Below, in pieces: positions 10,605 through 20,552 of a stretch of DNA of 64,000 nucleotides (position 1 is the first letter of the stretch; each line of letters begins with the position of its first letter). The DNA lies in contig NZ_QTKX01000003.1 of assembly GCF_018424685.1 (NCBI RefSeq), positions 1 through 64,000 on the forward strand, read 5' to 3'. This DNA comes from Mesobacillus boroniphilus. GTDB lineage: Bacteria > Bacillota > Bacilli > Bacillales > Cytobacillaceae. The position numbers and the translations under genes were made by a program. Below the pieces are notes generated by a model. That model saw only the letters and a program-made list of their open reading frames with translations, was not told the origin of the DNA and searched no databases.

Positions 10605-10745
10605 TTGCAATTGTGTCAGGTCATTGCGCAATTATGTGAAAAGACCGTGCAATTATAGGGTATGTTCGTCCAATTAGCCCGGATGACCGTGTAATTAACG
10701 CGAGTTTTCGTGCAATTAACCTTTATGGGTGTGCATTTAGACAAC
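10605..10745 (+). repeat. 21-bp tandem array A (core cgtgcaatta)
   Basis: Seven copies of a caatta-like core at 10608, 10629, 10650, 10671, 10692, 10713 and 10734, spaced exactly 21 bases. The core is about 10 bases (best form cgtgcaatta) and the 11-base spacers are unrelated to each other. Copies 5 and 7 are degenerate (taatta, catta). It lies between purF and purM and so should be part of the operon transcript. No open frame or hairpin explains it. Confidence 0.85.
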
Positions 10746-10846
10746 TTTCGTTGAATTCCGCTATATAGCAGGGCGGCGAATATCATATTTAATCAGGAAC
10801 TATGAAGCTGAATGATAGATAAACAGCCAAATCGGAGGTAGTGAAC

Positions 10847-11890
10847 ATGGCAAATGCGTATAAGCAGGCTGGTGTGGATATTGAGGCCGGGTACGAGTCG
10901 GTCGAACGGATCAAAAAGCATGTGAATCGGACGGTCAGGCCGGGTGTGATGGGGGCATTGGGTGGATTTGGCGGAATGTTCGACCTTTCCAGCCTTGGGC
11001 TGAAGGAGCCGGTCCTCGTTTCTGGCACGGATGGTGTCGGCACGAAGCTGATGCTGGCGTTCATGATGGACCGGCATGATACAATCGGCATAGATGCTGT
11101 CGCAATGTGCGTGAACGATATCGTTGTCCAGGGAGCGAAACCTTTGTATTTCCTTGACTATATCGCCTGTGGGAAAGCCGAGCCGCAAAAAATCGAAGCG
11201 ATTGTCAAAGGGATTGCTGATGGCTGTGAGCTGGCCGGCTGTGCGCTGGTCGGCGGGGAAACCGCGGAAATGCCAGGGATGTACTCTCCGGAAGAATACG
11301 ATTTGGCTGGCTTTTCGGTCGGTGCCTGTGAAAAAGCTGATATCATCAGAGGGCAGAAAATCAAAGAGGGCGATGTGCTGATCGGGCTTGCATCCAGCGG
11401 CATCCACAGCAATGGCTATTCGCTTGTGCGCAAGGTGTTTTTCGAGCAGGCTGGCTGGGAGCCTGACCGTTACGTAGAAGAGTTCGGCTGCACACTTGGC
11501 GAAGAGCTGCTCAAGCCAACCCGTATTTATGTAAAATCGGTGCTTGCCGCAATGAAGCAGTTCGAGCTTAAAGGACTGGCCCATATTACGGGTGGCGGCT
11601 TCATCGAAAATATTCCGCGGATGCTGCCAGAAGGACTTGGTGCAAAAATCGAAGAGGGCAGCTGGGAAATCCCGCAGGTGTTCAAGACGATTGAATCCCT
11701 TGGTGAAATTGAACGCCACGATATGTACAATATCTTCAATATGGGGATTGGCATGGTAGCGGCTGTTGATGCAGGTATTGCGCAAGAAGTTGTGGCGTTT
11801 TTTAACGAAAACGGAGAGCGTGCTGCAGTAATCGGCACAGTTACTGGTACTGAAGGAATCCAGGTGAAAATGGCTGGTGAGGAACTATGA
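10847..11890 (+). CDS. purM: phosphoribosylformylglycinamidine cyclo-ligase
   Basis: A 347-residue AIR synthetase that closes the imidazole ring of FGAM with ATP. Motifs are [21 protein letters not shown] and [14 protein letters not shown] 10847 has GGAGG 8 bases upstream; the in-frame GTG at 10841 is too close to it. The gene restarts translation after the array-bearing gap, and its stop overlaps purN as ATGA. Confidence 0.96.
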   Translation: MANAYKQAGVDIEAGYESVERIKKHVNRTVRPGVMGALGGFGGMFDLSSLGLKEPVLVSGTDGVGTKLMLAFMMDRHDTIGIDAVAMCVNDIVVQGAKPLYFLDYIACGKAEPQKIEAIVKGIADGCELAGCALVGGETAEMPGMYSPEEYDLAGFSVGACEKADIIRGQKIKEGDVLIGLASSGIHSNGYSLVRKVFFEQAGWEPDRYVEEFGCTLGEELLKPTRIYVKSVLAAMKQFELKGLAHITGGGFIENIPRMLPEGLGAKIEEGSWEIPQVFKTIESLGEIERHDMYNIFNMGIGMVAAVDAGIAQEVVAFFNENGERAAVIGTVTGTEGIQVKMAGEEL

Positions 11891-12489
11891 AAAAAATAGC
11901 TGTTTTTGCATCGGGAAGCGGGAGTAATTTTCAGGCAATTGCCGTCGCTGTTCAGTCTGGAAGTTTGAATGCTGAAATCAGCTTGCTTGTATGTGACAAG
12001 CCTGGTGCTTTTGCCGTTGACCGTGCGGAAATGCTTGGGATTCCTGCACTGGTCATCAGCCCGAAAAGTTATCCTTCAAAGGAAGCATATGAGGCTGAGA
12101 TTTTACAAAAACTAACCAACCTTGATGTGGATTTAATTGTCCTTGCAGGCTATATGCGCCTCATTGGACCGACATTGCTAAAAGCATATGAAGGGGAAAT
12201 TGTGAACATCCACCCGTCTTTATTGCCGGCGTTTCCTGGGAAGGATGCGATCGGCCAGGCGCTGGCAGCGGGAGTAGAGAAAACGGGAGTGACCATCCAT
12301 TACGTGGATGAAGGAATGGATACCGGGCCAATCATTGCGAGCGCTTCGGTAAAAGTAGAAGCAGGTGAAACAAGGGAGTCACTTCAGAAGAAAATACAGC
12401 GGATTGAACACAGCATGTATCCAGAGGTCTTGGAGGAGCTGTTGAACGGAGAAGAGGAGGCAGTACAATGGGAAAAAAGCGTGCATTGA
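11887..12489 (+). CDS. purN: phosphoribosylglycinamide formyltransferase
   Basis: A 200-residue GAR transformylase using 10-formyltetrahydrofolate. [12 protein letters not shown] at the N terminus binds the substrate phosphate, and [15 protein letters not shown] holds the catalytic Asn and His; the conserved Asp lies in [10 protein letters not shown]. Four-base overlap with purM and 22-base overlap with purH. Confidence 0.96.
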   Translation: MKKIAVFASGSGSNFQAIAVAVQSGSLNAEISLLVCDKPGAFAVDRAEMLGIPALVISPKSYPSKEAYEAEILQKLTNLDVDLIVLAGYMRLIGPTLLKAYEGEIVNIHPSLLPAFPGKDAIGQALAAGVEKTGVTIHYVDEGMDTGPIIASASVKVEAGETRESLQKKIQRIEHSMYPEVLEELLNGEEEAVQWEKSVH

Positions 12490-14006
12490 TCAGTGTTTCG
12501 AATAAAGAAGGAATTGTAGAGTTAGCGAAAGAGCTTGTCGAGCTTGGGTTTGAAGTCGTCTCGACTGGCGGCACAAAAAATGCACTCAAGGAAGGTGGCG
12601 TTCCTGTCATTGGAATCAGCGATGTCACAGGGTTTCCGGAAATCCTTGAAGGGCGTGTGAAGACGCTGCACCCTAAAATACATGGCGGCTTGCTAGCTAA
12701 GTACGATGATCCTTCTCATCAAGACCAGCTGGCTGAAAATGAAATCGAGAAAATCGAACTTGTCTGTGTCAACTTGTACCCTTTTAAAGAAACAATTTCA
12801 AAGCCTGGCGTGACAGCAGAAGATGCGATTGAAAATATTGACATCGGCGGTCCTGCGATGCTGCGCGCGTCAGCTAAAAATCACCAATACATAACAGTGC
12901 TCGTTGACCCTGCGGATTATAAGCAGGTAATTGAAGAGTACAAGAATCAGAATGAAACCACGCTGGAAACCCGCCGACGCCTGGCTGCGAAAGTTTTCCG
13001 CCACACGGCTGCGTATGATGCATTGATTTCTGAGTACATGACAAACCTTGCTGGCGAGGAACAGCCGGAAAAAATGACCGTGACTTACGAACTGAAGCAA
13101 AGCTTGCGCTATGGAGAAAATCCGCATCAGAAGGCTGCTTTTTACCAAAAGCCACTTGGTTCGGCATTTTCAGTGGCGGCAGCTGAACAGCTTCACGGAA
13201 AAGAGCTTTCCTATAACAATATTAATGATGCCAACGCAGCCTTGCAGATTGTAAAAGAGTTCACTGAACCCGCAGCGGTTGCGGTCAAGCATATGAATCC
13301 TTGCGGAGTTGGTACTGGTAAGGACGTATTCGATGCGTTCGGAAAAGCTTTTGAAGCGGATCCGGTTTCGATTTTTGGCGGCATCATCGCCTTGAATCGG
13401 GAGGTGGATGGTGAGACTGCCCGCAAGCTTTTTGAAATCTTCCTTGAAATCATTATTGCGCCTTCTTTTAGCGACGAAGCACTTGAAATTTTAACAGCGA
13501 AAAAGAATCTTCGTTTGTTGAAGGTCTCATTTGATGGCGAAGCTTCAAAGGAAAACACACTTTCCTCAATTGAAGGCGGATTGCTCGTTCAGGAGCAGGA
13601 TGCTTATGGATTTGACGATGCAGAAATCTCTGTACCGACAAAGCGTGAACCAACTGAGGCAGAGTGGGACGCACTTAAGCTTGGCTGGAATGTTGTAAAA
13701 CATGTAAAATCCAACGCGATTGTCGTGGCGAATAAGGATATGACATTAGGAATCGGCGCAGGTCAGATGAACCGGGTTGGCGCGGCAAAGATTGCGCTTG
13801 AACAGGCTGGTGTGAAAGCGGATGGAGCTGGGCTCGCATCTGACGCGTTCTTCCCGATGGATGACACCGTCGAAGCGGCAGCAAAAGCCGGAATCACGGC
13901 CATTATCCAGCCAGGCGGATCCGTCCGCGATGCAGATTCAATCAAAAAAGCGGATGAATATGGTATTGCGATGGTGTTTACAGGCGTAAGGCATTTCAGA
14001 CATTAA
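12468..14006 (+). CDS. purH: bifunctional AICAR formyltransferase / IMP cyclohydrolase
   Basis: A 512-residue two-domain enzyme for the last two steps to IMP. The N-terminal cyclohydrolase domain begins [15 protein letters not shown] and includes [11 protein letters not shown]; the C-terminal formyltransferase domain holds [11 protein letters not shown] with the catalytic Lys-His pair. It ends FTGVRHFRH as in the family. GAGGAGG lies 5-10 bases upstream of ATG inside the end of purN. Confidence 0.97.
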   Translation: MGKKRALISVSNKEGIVELAKELVELGFEVVSTGGTKNALKEGGVPVIGISDVTGFPEILEGRVKTLHPKIHGGLLAKYDDPSHQDQLAENEIEKIELVCVNLYPFKETISKPGVTAEDAIENIDIGGPAMLRASAKNHQYITVLVDPADYKQVIEEYKNQNETTLETRRRLAAKVFRHTAAYDALISEYMTNLAGEEQPEKMTVTYELKQSLRYGENPHQKAAFYQKPLGSAFSVAAAEQLHGKELSYNNINDANAALQIVKEFTEPAAVAVKHMNPCGVGTGKDVFDAFGKAFEADPVSIFGGIIALNREVDGETARKLFEIFLEIIIAPSFSDEALEILTAKKNLRLLKVSFDGEASKENTLSSIEGGLLVQEQDAYGFDDAEISVPTKREPTEAEWDALKLGWNVVKHVKSNAIVVANKDMTLGIGAGQMNRVGAAKIALEQAGVKADGAGLASDAFFPMDDTVEAAAKAGITAIIQPGGSVRDADSIKKADEYGIAMVFTGVRHFRH

Positions 14007-14052
14007 TGGCTGGCAGGACGCAGGTTTGGTTTGAGATTAGGCGTCAAGTTAA

Positions 14053-15439
<1,387 letters not shown>

Positions 15440-15460
15440 AATATCATCTCCTTTTGGTGA

Positions 15461-15487
15461 AGCCCCCGGTTTAATGGGGGCTTTTTA
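15461..15487 (+). terminator. purine operon terminator
   Basis: agccccc (15461-15467) / gggggct (15476-15482) with an 8-base loop and TTTTT. It lies 110 bases after purD, beyond the small minus-strand gene, so the operon transcript runs antisense through that gene before stopping. Confidence 0.85.
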
Positions 15488-15520
15488 TTATTGCAAAAGC
15501 ATCACATTTCACTTCGAGCA

Positions 15521-15570
15521 TTGTTTAGCTCCAGCGCATGTCGAGGCTGACTAAGGTGCATGCGCTTTTC
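15521..15570. repeat. short copy of dispersed repeat family 2
   Basis: tgtttagctccagcgcatg followed by tcgaggctgactaaggtgcatgcgcttttc. It shares its two ends with the longer copy at 22808-22935, with the middle missing. The ends form a stem agcgcatg (15533-15540) / catgcgct (15559-15566). The end sequences resemble a repeat I recall as common between genes in Bacillaceae. Confidence 0.7.
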
Positions 15571-15573
15571 AAT

Positions 15574-15846
15574 TTAACTTGGGTTATAAGGGATCCATCC
15601 TTCAGAATCACCATTTTCGGCATTCTGCTGTTCCATCATACCCTGGCCCTTTTCATAGGCAGCAGTCAACGGGCAATAGCGGACAATCCCTTCTCCGACT
15701 TTCATCGCGCCAAGCATCGCCATGAAAATGTAGGAATCTCTCCAAGGGCGTTTTACCATTTTCGAGGTTGACCAGGCAAGGACGGTCAAGCCAATTGTAA
15801 TTCTTACAAGTGCATTGATGATTCCGATATTCGGGCGTACATTCAT
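15574..15846 (-). CDS. DUF2892 membrane protein
   Basis: A 90-residue protein starting MNVRPNIGIINALVRITIGL, with one clear membrane segment at about 10-26 (ALVRITIGLTVLAWSTS) and a second at about 40-58, then a polar tail. The N-terminal NIG..NALVRI and the later GxGIVRYCPL form the DUF2892 pattern (YgaP-like inner membrane proteins). Function unknown. It is a single gene reading away from yerA. Confidence 0.85.
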   Translation of the reverse strand: MNVRPNIGIINALVRITIGLTVLAWSTSKMVKRPWRDSYIFMAMLGAMKVGEGIVRYCPLTAAYEKGQGMMEQQNAENGDSEGWIPYNPS

Positions 15847-15960
15847 ATTCTCATCGCTCCTTACTCCATTTTTACAATTAATTTGAAATTCTTTAATGCG
15901 TTAAACAGTGAAATATGTTACGATAGTACAATAATGTAAGGGCTTTCTTTTTTTGCGAAT

Positions 15961-16072
15961 AGCTTTGTTGAAATTCAATTTGGTATTAGATCCTGTTGTT
16001 TGTAGTGGAAGGCGAAGCGCTTGTAACGAAAATCAACAGTCAATTGATTGAATATAACTTTTTAACATAGAG
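15961..16072. repeat. shortened copy of dispersed repeat family 1 (MITE-like)
   Basis: The left part (agctttgttg... gatcctgttgtttgtagtgg) and right part (cgcttgtaacgaaaatcaacagtcaa ... tttaacatagag) align with the two ends of the 185-bp element at 19328-19512, but the GC-rich middle (about 70 bases) is missing. Its right end lies just before the yerA ribosome site, so the yerA leader includes it. Outer limits are approximate. Confidence 0.65.
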
Positions 16073-16088
16073 AAAAGGGGAACATGGT

Positions 16089-17828
16089 ATGGAACAACGT
16101 TATCGATGGAAAAACAAACAATTGCGCAACCATGCTGCTGTTTTGGACGGCACCCTTTCACCGACGGTCTTATTGAAGAATGCAACGTATTTGAACCAGA
16201 CATTCCGGAAGTGGATGACTGCGAACATTTGGATTTACAATGACAGGATTGTGTATGTTGGTGAAAACCTGCCTGAAAATACGAAGCAATGCGAAATAGT
16301 GGATTGCACCGGGATGAAGCTGGTGCCGGGCTATATTGAACCTCATGCCCATCCATTTCAACTTTATAATCCCCATTCTTTCGCTGCCTATGCATCGCAG
16401 ACGGGGACGACGACGCTGATTAATGATAATATGGTACTCGCTTTACAACTAGATAAAAAGAAAGCGTTTTCTTTTATCAACGAGCTCAATGATAATCCTG
16501 TCACAATGTACTGGTGGTGCCGTTTTGATGCGCAGACCGAAATCCAGCATGAGGAAGAGGTCTTCTCCAACAGCAATGTCAGGGCCTGGCTTGAGCATGA
16601 GAATGTAGTCCAGGGTGGGGAACTGACATGCTGGCCGAAGCTGATGAACGGCGATGACATGATTCTACACTGGATGCAGGAAACAAAGCGCCACCACAAA
16701 AAGATTGAGGGGCATTTCCCTGGTGCATCAGAAAAGACGCTCGCGAAAATGATGCTGTTCGGCGCAGATTGCGACCATGAAGCGATGACTGGTGAGGAAG
16801 TCCGCAGAAGGCTGATGCAGGGTTATATGGTATCGTTGAGACATTCCTCGATCCGTCCGGATTTGCCGAAGCTGCTTGATGAGATTCATGAACTGGATAT
16901 TGCGGTGTACGATCGTTTCATGATGACGACTGACGGGGCATCCACTGCTTTTTATGAAAATGGTGTGATCGATGAATTGATTCGCATCGCAATGGAGAAA
17001 GGCGTTCCGGTCATTGATGCTTACAATATGGCAACGATCAATGTGGCCCGTTACTATAATTTCGAGCATCTTCATGGCAATATAGCGACAGGACGAGTTG
17101 CAAATATCAATATTTTGAATGATGAAATGAACCCGACGCCTGTTTCAGTGCTGGCAAAAGGCCAGTGGGTGAAGCGGGATGGTGAAGCAATCGAAGCAGC
17201 GAAGGAAATGGACTGGTCCGAAATGGGCTTCGAGCCGCTAAAAATGGATTGGGACCTGACTATGGATGATTTGCAATTCTCGATGCCGTTCGGAATCAAG
17301 ATGGAGAATTCGGTCATTACGAAACCGTATTCAATTTCAATCGATGTGTCCGATGATGAACTGTCCTCAAACCATGATGAGTGCTTTTTCATGCTCATCG
17401 ACCGTCATGGCAAATGGCGCATCAATACGGTGTTAAAAGGCTTTGCGACGGATTTGCAGGGTCTGGCAAGCTCGTTTTCAAATACCGGCGACATCATACT
17501 GATTGGCAAAAATAAGCAGGATATGATTGCTGCTTTTAACAGGATGAAGGAGCTCGGCGGAGGGATTGTGGCCTGTGAAAATGGAGTGCCTGCCAAGGAG
17601 ATTCCTTTGAGGCTTCAGGGCATCATGTCCAGCCATCCTGTGACGGAGCTGATGGCGGAGGAGAAGAAGCTGCTTGAATATTTAAAGGAAAAAGGCTATA
17701 AATTCGCCGATCCGATTTATTCACTATTATTCTTCAGTTCAACGCATTTGCCATATATCCGTATCACACAAGAAGGCATCTATGATGTGATGAAAAAAAC
17801 GGTACTCTTTCCAACGATAATGCGTTAA
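16089..17828 (+). CDS. yerA: adenine deaminase-like amidohydrolase YerA
   Basis: A 579-residue amidohydrolase-superfamily protein. The N-terminal part binds metal at EPHAHP (about 81-86), after a beta-sandwich segment; the body carries GHFPGASEKTLAKMM and DHEAMTGEEV, and the C-terminal part is of adenine-deaminase type. In B. subtilis the equivalent gene YerA also follows the pur operon and is annotated as a putative adenine deaminase. Its real substrate is not established, so purine salvage is an inference from family and position. ATG has AAAGGGG upstream (16074-16080). Confidence 0.85.
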   Translation: MEQRYRWKNKQLRNHAAVLDGTLSPTVLLKNATYLNQTFRKWMTANIWIYNDRIVYVGENLPENTKQCEIVDCTGMKLVPGYIEPHAHPFQLYNPHSFAAYASQTGTTTLINDNMVLALQLDKKKAFSFINELNDNPVTMYWWCRFDAQTEIQHEEEVFSNSNVRAWLEHENVVQGGELTCWPKLMNGDDMILHWMQETKRHHKKIEGHFPGASEKTLAKMMLFGADCDHEAMTGEEVRRRLMQGYMVSLRHSSIRPDLPKLLDEIHELDIAVYDRFMMTTDGASTAFYENGVIDELIRIAMEKGVPVIDAYNMATINVARYYNFEHLHGNIATGRVANINILNDEMNPTPVSVLAKGQWVKRDGEAIEAAKEMDWSEMGFEPLKMDWDLTMDDLQFSMPFGIKMENSVITKPYSISIDVSDDELSSNHDECFFMLIDRHGKWRINTVLKGFATDLQGLASSFSNTGDIILIGKNKQDMIAAFNRMKELGGGIVACENGVPAKEIPLRLQGIMSSHPVTELMAEEKKLLEYLKEKGYKFADPIYSLLFFSSTHLPYIRITQEGIYDVMKKTVLFPTIMR

Positions 17829-17892
17829 AATATAACAGTGCATCTAGAGATAGACAGCCATGAACGAACTTGGAGTTCAAGGGGTGGCGAAA

Positions 17893-18933
17893 ATGAGAAA
17901 AAAATGGATCGCTGTGCTGGCGGCCGCCGTGGTGCTTATGGCCGGGTGCAGCAGTAAAGAGACAGATAAAAAAGAAGTAACAGAACATAAAGAAAAAGAA
18001 GTTGAAGTGGAAGAGAATGCTTCACCGGAGGAACTTCCGTATCAATTCCCGCTGACCGGGTTGGGAACTGACGAGGAGAGTTCCGATCGGGCAGTGGCCG
18101 TGGTGGTGAATAATCATCCAAAGGCACGGCCGCAATCAGGTCTTCACAAAGCTGACATCGTCCACGAGGTCCTTGCTGAAGGAGACGTGACAAGGTTCGT
18201 GGCGATTTTTCAAAGCGAACAGCCTGAAAAAATAGGGCCAGTCCGCAGTGCGAGGGAATACTTTATCGACCTGGCATCCGGGTTTGACAGCTTTTTCATT
18301 GCCCATGGCTACAGCCCGGAAGCGAAGGAAATGCTTGAACGCGGAGTGCTCGATAACATCAACGGAATGCAATATGATGGAACATTGTTCAAACGGGCCG
18401 ATTTCCGGAAGGCACCCCATAATTCTTATATTACCTATAAGAATATCGTGAAGGGTGCAGAGAAGAAAGGTTACGGACTTGATGAAGCACCATCTCCTGC
18501 AGTATTCTTGAGCAGTGAGGAAGCTGGACAGCTGGACGGTACTCCGGCTGAGGAACTCATGGTAAAGTACGGTTCGCCGTCGTTCGATGCGATTTATGAG
18601 TACGACGCGGAAAATGAGAAGTATCACCGCTTTAATGGCAGCGAAGAGACTGTTGATCTTGAATCGAAGGAACCTGTCCTGCTCGACAACATCCTTGTCG
18701 TGCAAATGAACCATCAGGTAATCGATAATGCCGGGCTCAGGGAAATCGATATGGCAACTGGCGGCAAGGGATACCTGTTCCAAAAAGGCAAAGTGAATGA
18801 GATACAATGGAAAAATGAAGCTGGCAGGATCGTCCCTTATAAGGATGGGGTAAAAGCTGGTTTCGTTCCCGGGAAAACATGGATCAACATTGTCCCTTCA
18901 ATCAGCGATGTCTCATTCGACTCTCAACAATAA
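17893..18933 (+). CDS. yerB: DUF3048 lipoprotein YerB
   Basis: A 346-residue lipoprotein. Signal peptide MRKKWIAVLAAAVVLMAGC ends in lipobox MAGC with lipidated Cys19, followed by a charged linker rich in Lys and Glu, then the DUF3048 domain (about residues 50-345) with VVVNNHPKARPQSGL and GPVRSAREYF. It should sit on the outer face of the membrane. Function unknown. ATG 17893 is chosen because GGGGTGG precedes it; an in-frame ATG at 17860 would mask the signal peptide. In B. subtilis it also sits between yerA and yerC. Confidence 0.9.
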   Translation: MRKKWIAVLAAAVVLMAGCSSKETDKKEVTEHKEKEVEVEENASPEELPYQFPLTGLGTDEESSDRAVAVVVNNHPKARPQSGLHKADIVHEVLAEGDVTRFVAIFQSEQPEKIGPVRSAREYFIDLASGFDSFFIAHGYSPEAKEMLERGVLDNINGMQYDGTLFKRADFRKAPHNSYITYKNIVKGAEKKGYGLDEAPSPAVFLSSEEAGQLDGTPAEELMVKYGSPSFDAIYEYDAENEKYHRFNGSEETVDLESKEPVLLDNILVVQMNHQVIDNAGLREIDMATGGKGYLFQKGKVNEIQWKNEAGRIVPYKDGVKAGFVPGKTWINIVPSISDVSFDSQQ

Positions 18934-18962
18934 AATTCTGAGTGAATTAAGGGGTAGACTAT

Positions 18963-19277
18963 ATGCAAATTGATAAATTAAGAGGAAAAGAACTCGATCA
19001 ATTATTCAAGGCAATTTTATCGCTGAAAGATCTCGACGAAGCGTATCGCTTTTTCGATGACCTGGCGACAGTGAACGAAATCCAGTCGCTAGCACAGCGC
19101 CTTGAGGTTGCCCGCATGCTTCGCGAAGGCAAGACCTACCATAAAATCGAGACAGAAACAGGCGCGAGCACTGCAACAATTTCCCGTGTCAAGCGATGCC
19201 TGAATTACGGAAACGATGCGTACGAAATGGCGCTCGAAAGATTGAAAGAGCAGGAAAACGCTGGAAAAGCGCAATAG
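18963..19277 (+). CDS. yerC: TrpR-like DNA-binding protein YerC
   Basis: A 104-residue helical protein of the YerC/YecD family, which has a TrpR-type helix-turn-helix. The HTH region is YHKIETETGASTATISRVKR (about 61-80). The regulated genes are unknown. It follows yerB by 29 bases, likely in one transcript, and ends before a hairpin at 19291-19318. Confidence 0.9.
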   Translation: MQIDKLRGKELDQLFKAILSLKDLDEAYRFFDDLATVNEIQSLAQRLEVARMLREGKTYHKIETETGASTATISRVKRCLNYGNDAYEMALERLKEQENAGKAQ

Positions 19278-19290
19278 TTGTTTGATGAGG

Positions 19291-19319
19291 GCGGAACCGA
19301 TTTTGGTTTCGTTCTTTTT
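19291..19319 (+). terminator. terminator after yerC
   Basis: gcggaacc (19291-19298) pairs with ggtttcgt (19305-19312), counting two G-U pairs, then tcttttta. Confidence 0.6.
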
Positions 19320-19327
19320 AATTGGAA

Positions 19328-19512
19328 GGCTCTGTTATAGCCCATTGTTGTTTTATATCCCGGTTGATTGTAGTGGAAGGCGCGTAGACTCCTGCGGGCT
19401 TAGCTGGTCAGATGAGACCCCGCAGGAGCGAAGCGACGAGGAGGCTCATCGCCAGCCCCGCGGAAAGCGAAGCGCCTGGAACAAAAATCAACAGCCAAGT
19501 TTAACAGAGCCA
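19328..19512. mobile_element. 185-bp MITE-like dispersed repeat (family 1)
   Basis: Bounded by perfect 10-bp terminal inverted repeats ggctctgtta (19328-19337) and taacagagcc (19503-19512). Inside, a second inverted repeat gttgattg ... aatcaac (about 19363-19493) encloses a GC-rich block with ctcctgcgggc and cgcaggagcgaagcgacgag. I recall very similar intergenic sequences in many Bacillaceae genomes. There is no coding capacity, so any movement would need a transposase from elsewhere. A shortened relative lies at 15961-16072. Confidence 0.75.
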
Positions 19513-19540
19513 GTTGGAAAAAAACGCAGGTAATTTCCAA

Positions 19541-19671
19541 TTCGCTATAAAAATGAAAATTTCGCTATAAAAAAATTGTTTTCGCTATAATATTTAGATT
19601 TTCGCTATAAAATCCAGTTTTTCGCTATAAAAAGTTTATTTTCGCTATAAAAGTATTATTGTCGAAGCAAT
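19541..19671 (+). repeat. 20-bp tandem array B (core ttttcgctataa)
   Basis: ttcgctata cores at 19542, 19561, 19581, 19601, 19621 and 19641, with a degenerate gtcgaagcaata at 19661. The period is 20 bases except for one 19. Spacers are AT-rich and differ. It lies between the family 1 repeat and pcrB. The rest of 19672-19792 shows only an isolated tataat at 19751, a possible -10 for pcrB without a good -35. Confidence 0.85.
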
Positions 19672-19792
19672 AACCAGGTTGGGTAATTAACCGCAATGAA
19701 TGGAGTGTTTTTCTCACATGTTTCCTTTTTTATATATACAAAACAAATGCTATAATGATGGAATGGATATATAGAATGGGGGCAATTCTGGA

Positions 19793-20479
19793 ATGTACGA
19801 TGTTCGCGAGTGGAGACATGTGTTCAAACTCGATCCTAATAAAGAGATAACTGATGAAGAATTAGATAGAATTTGCGAGTCTGGAACCGACGCGATCATG
19901 GTAGGAGGGACAGATGGAGTCACTCTCGAAGGTGTCCTTGATTTGATGTCCCGAGTCCGCCGTTATACGGTTCCTTGCATTCTGGAAGTTTCGACGATTG
20001 ACTCGATCACACCGGGATTCGATTTTTATTTTATTCCAACGGTGCTGAACAGTGGAAACCCACAGTGGATCACAGGGATGCACCATGAAGCGGTCAAGGA
20101 GTATGGCGACCTGATGGAATGGGACGAGGTAAAAATGGAAGGCTATTGCATCCTGAATCCGGATTGCAAGGCGGCAAAGCTGACCGATGCGAAGACGGAG
20201 CTATCGATTGAGGATGTACGGGCCTACGCAATGATGGCGGAAAAGATGTTCAACCTGCCGATTTTCTATTTGGAATACAGTGGGACATACGGCAATCCCG
20301 AGTATGTGGAAGCAGCCAAAGGTGTTCTTGACAACACTGTCCTCTTTTACGGCGGCGGAATCGAAACAGCACAGCAGGCAGAAGAAATGGCCAGGCATGC
20401 AGATGTCATCGTGGTTGGTAATGTCGTTTACAGCAACCTTAATGAGGCCTTGAAGACAGTAGCTGCGGCGAAAAAATAA
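19793..20479 (+). CDS. pcrB: heptaprenylglyceryl phosphate synthase
   Basis: A 228-residue TIM-barrel prenyltransferase of the PcrB/GGGPS family. In Bacillus it joins heptaprenyl diphosphate to sn-glycerol-1-phosphate, an archaeal-like ether lipid. Visible features are [10 protein letters not shown] (phosphate binding, about 36-45), [21 protein letters not shown] and the final [22 protein letters not shown] lies about 10 bases before ATG. It is followed directly by pcrA as in B. subtilis. Confidence 0.95.
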   Translation: MYDVREWRHVFKLDPNKEITDEELDRICESGTDAIMVGGTDGVTLEGVLDLMSRVRRYTVPCILEVSTIDSITPGFDFYFIPTVLNSGNPQWITGMHHEAVKEYGDLMEWDEVKMEGYCILNPDCKAAKLTDAKTELSIEDVRAYAMMAEKMFNLPIFYLEYSGTYGNPEYVEAAKGVLDNTVLFYGGGIETAQQAEEMARHADVIVVGNVVYSNLNEALKTVAAAKK

Positions 20480-20552
20480 GATTATAGACAAGTTGTTTGT
20501 TACAGTGTTTTGAGATAAAATAAGAACAAATGTTTGTATGGTGGTGACGAGT

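Noticed and set aside
10793..11785. 330-codon open frame on the minus strand across purM
   Set aside because: purM is certain on the + strand; the minus frame has no ribosome site or family pattern and reflects codon bias.
18136..18807. 223-codon minus-strand open frame over yerB
   Set aside because: Shadow of the DUF3048 gene, without start signals.
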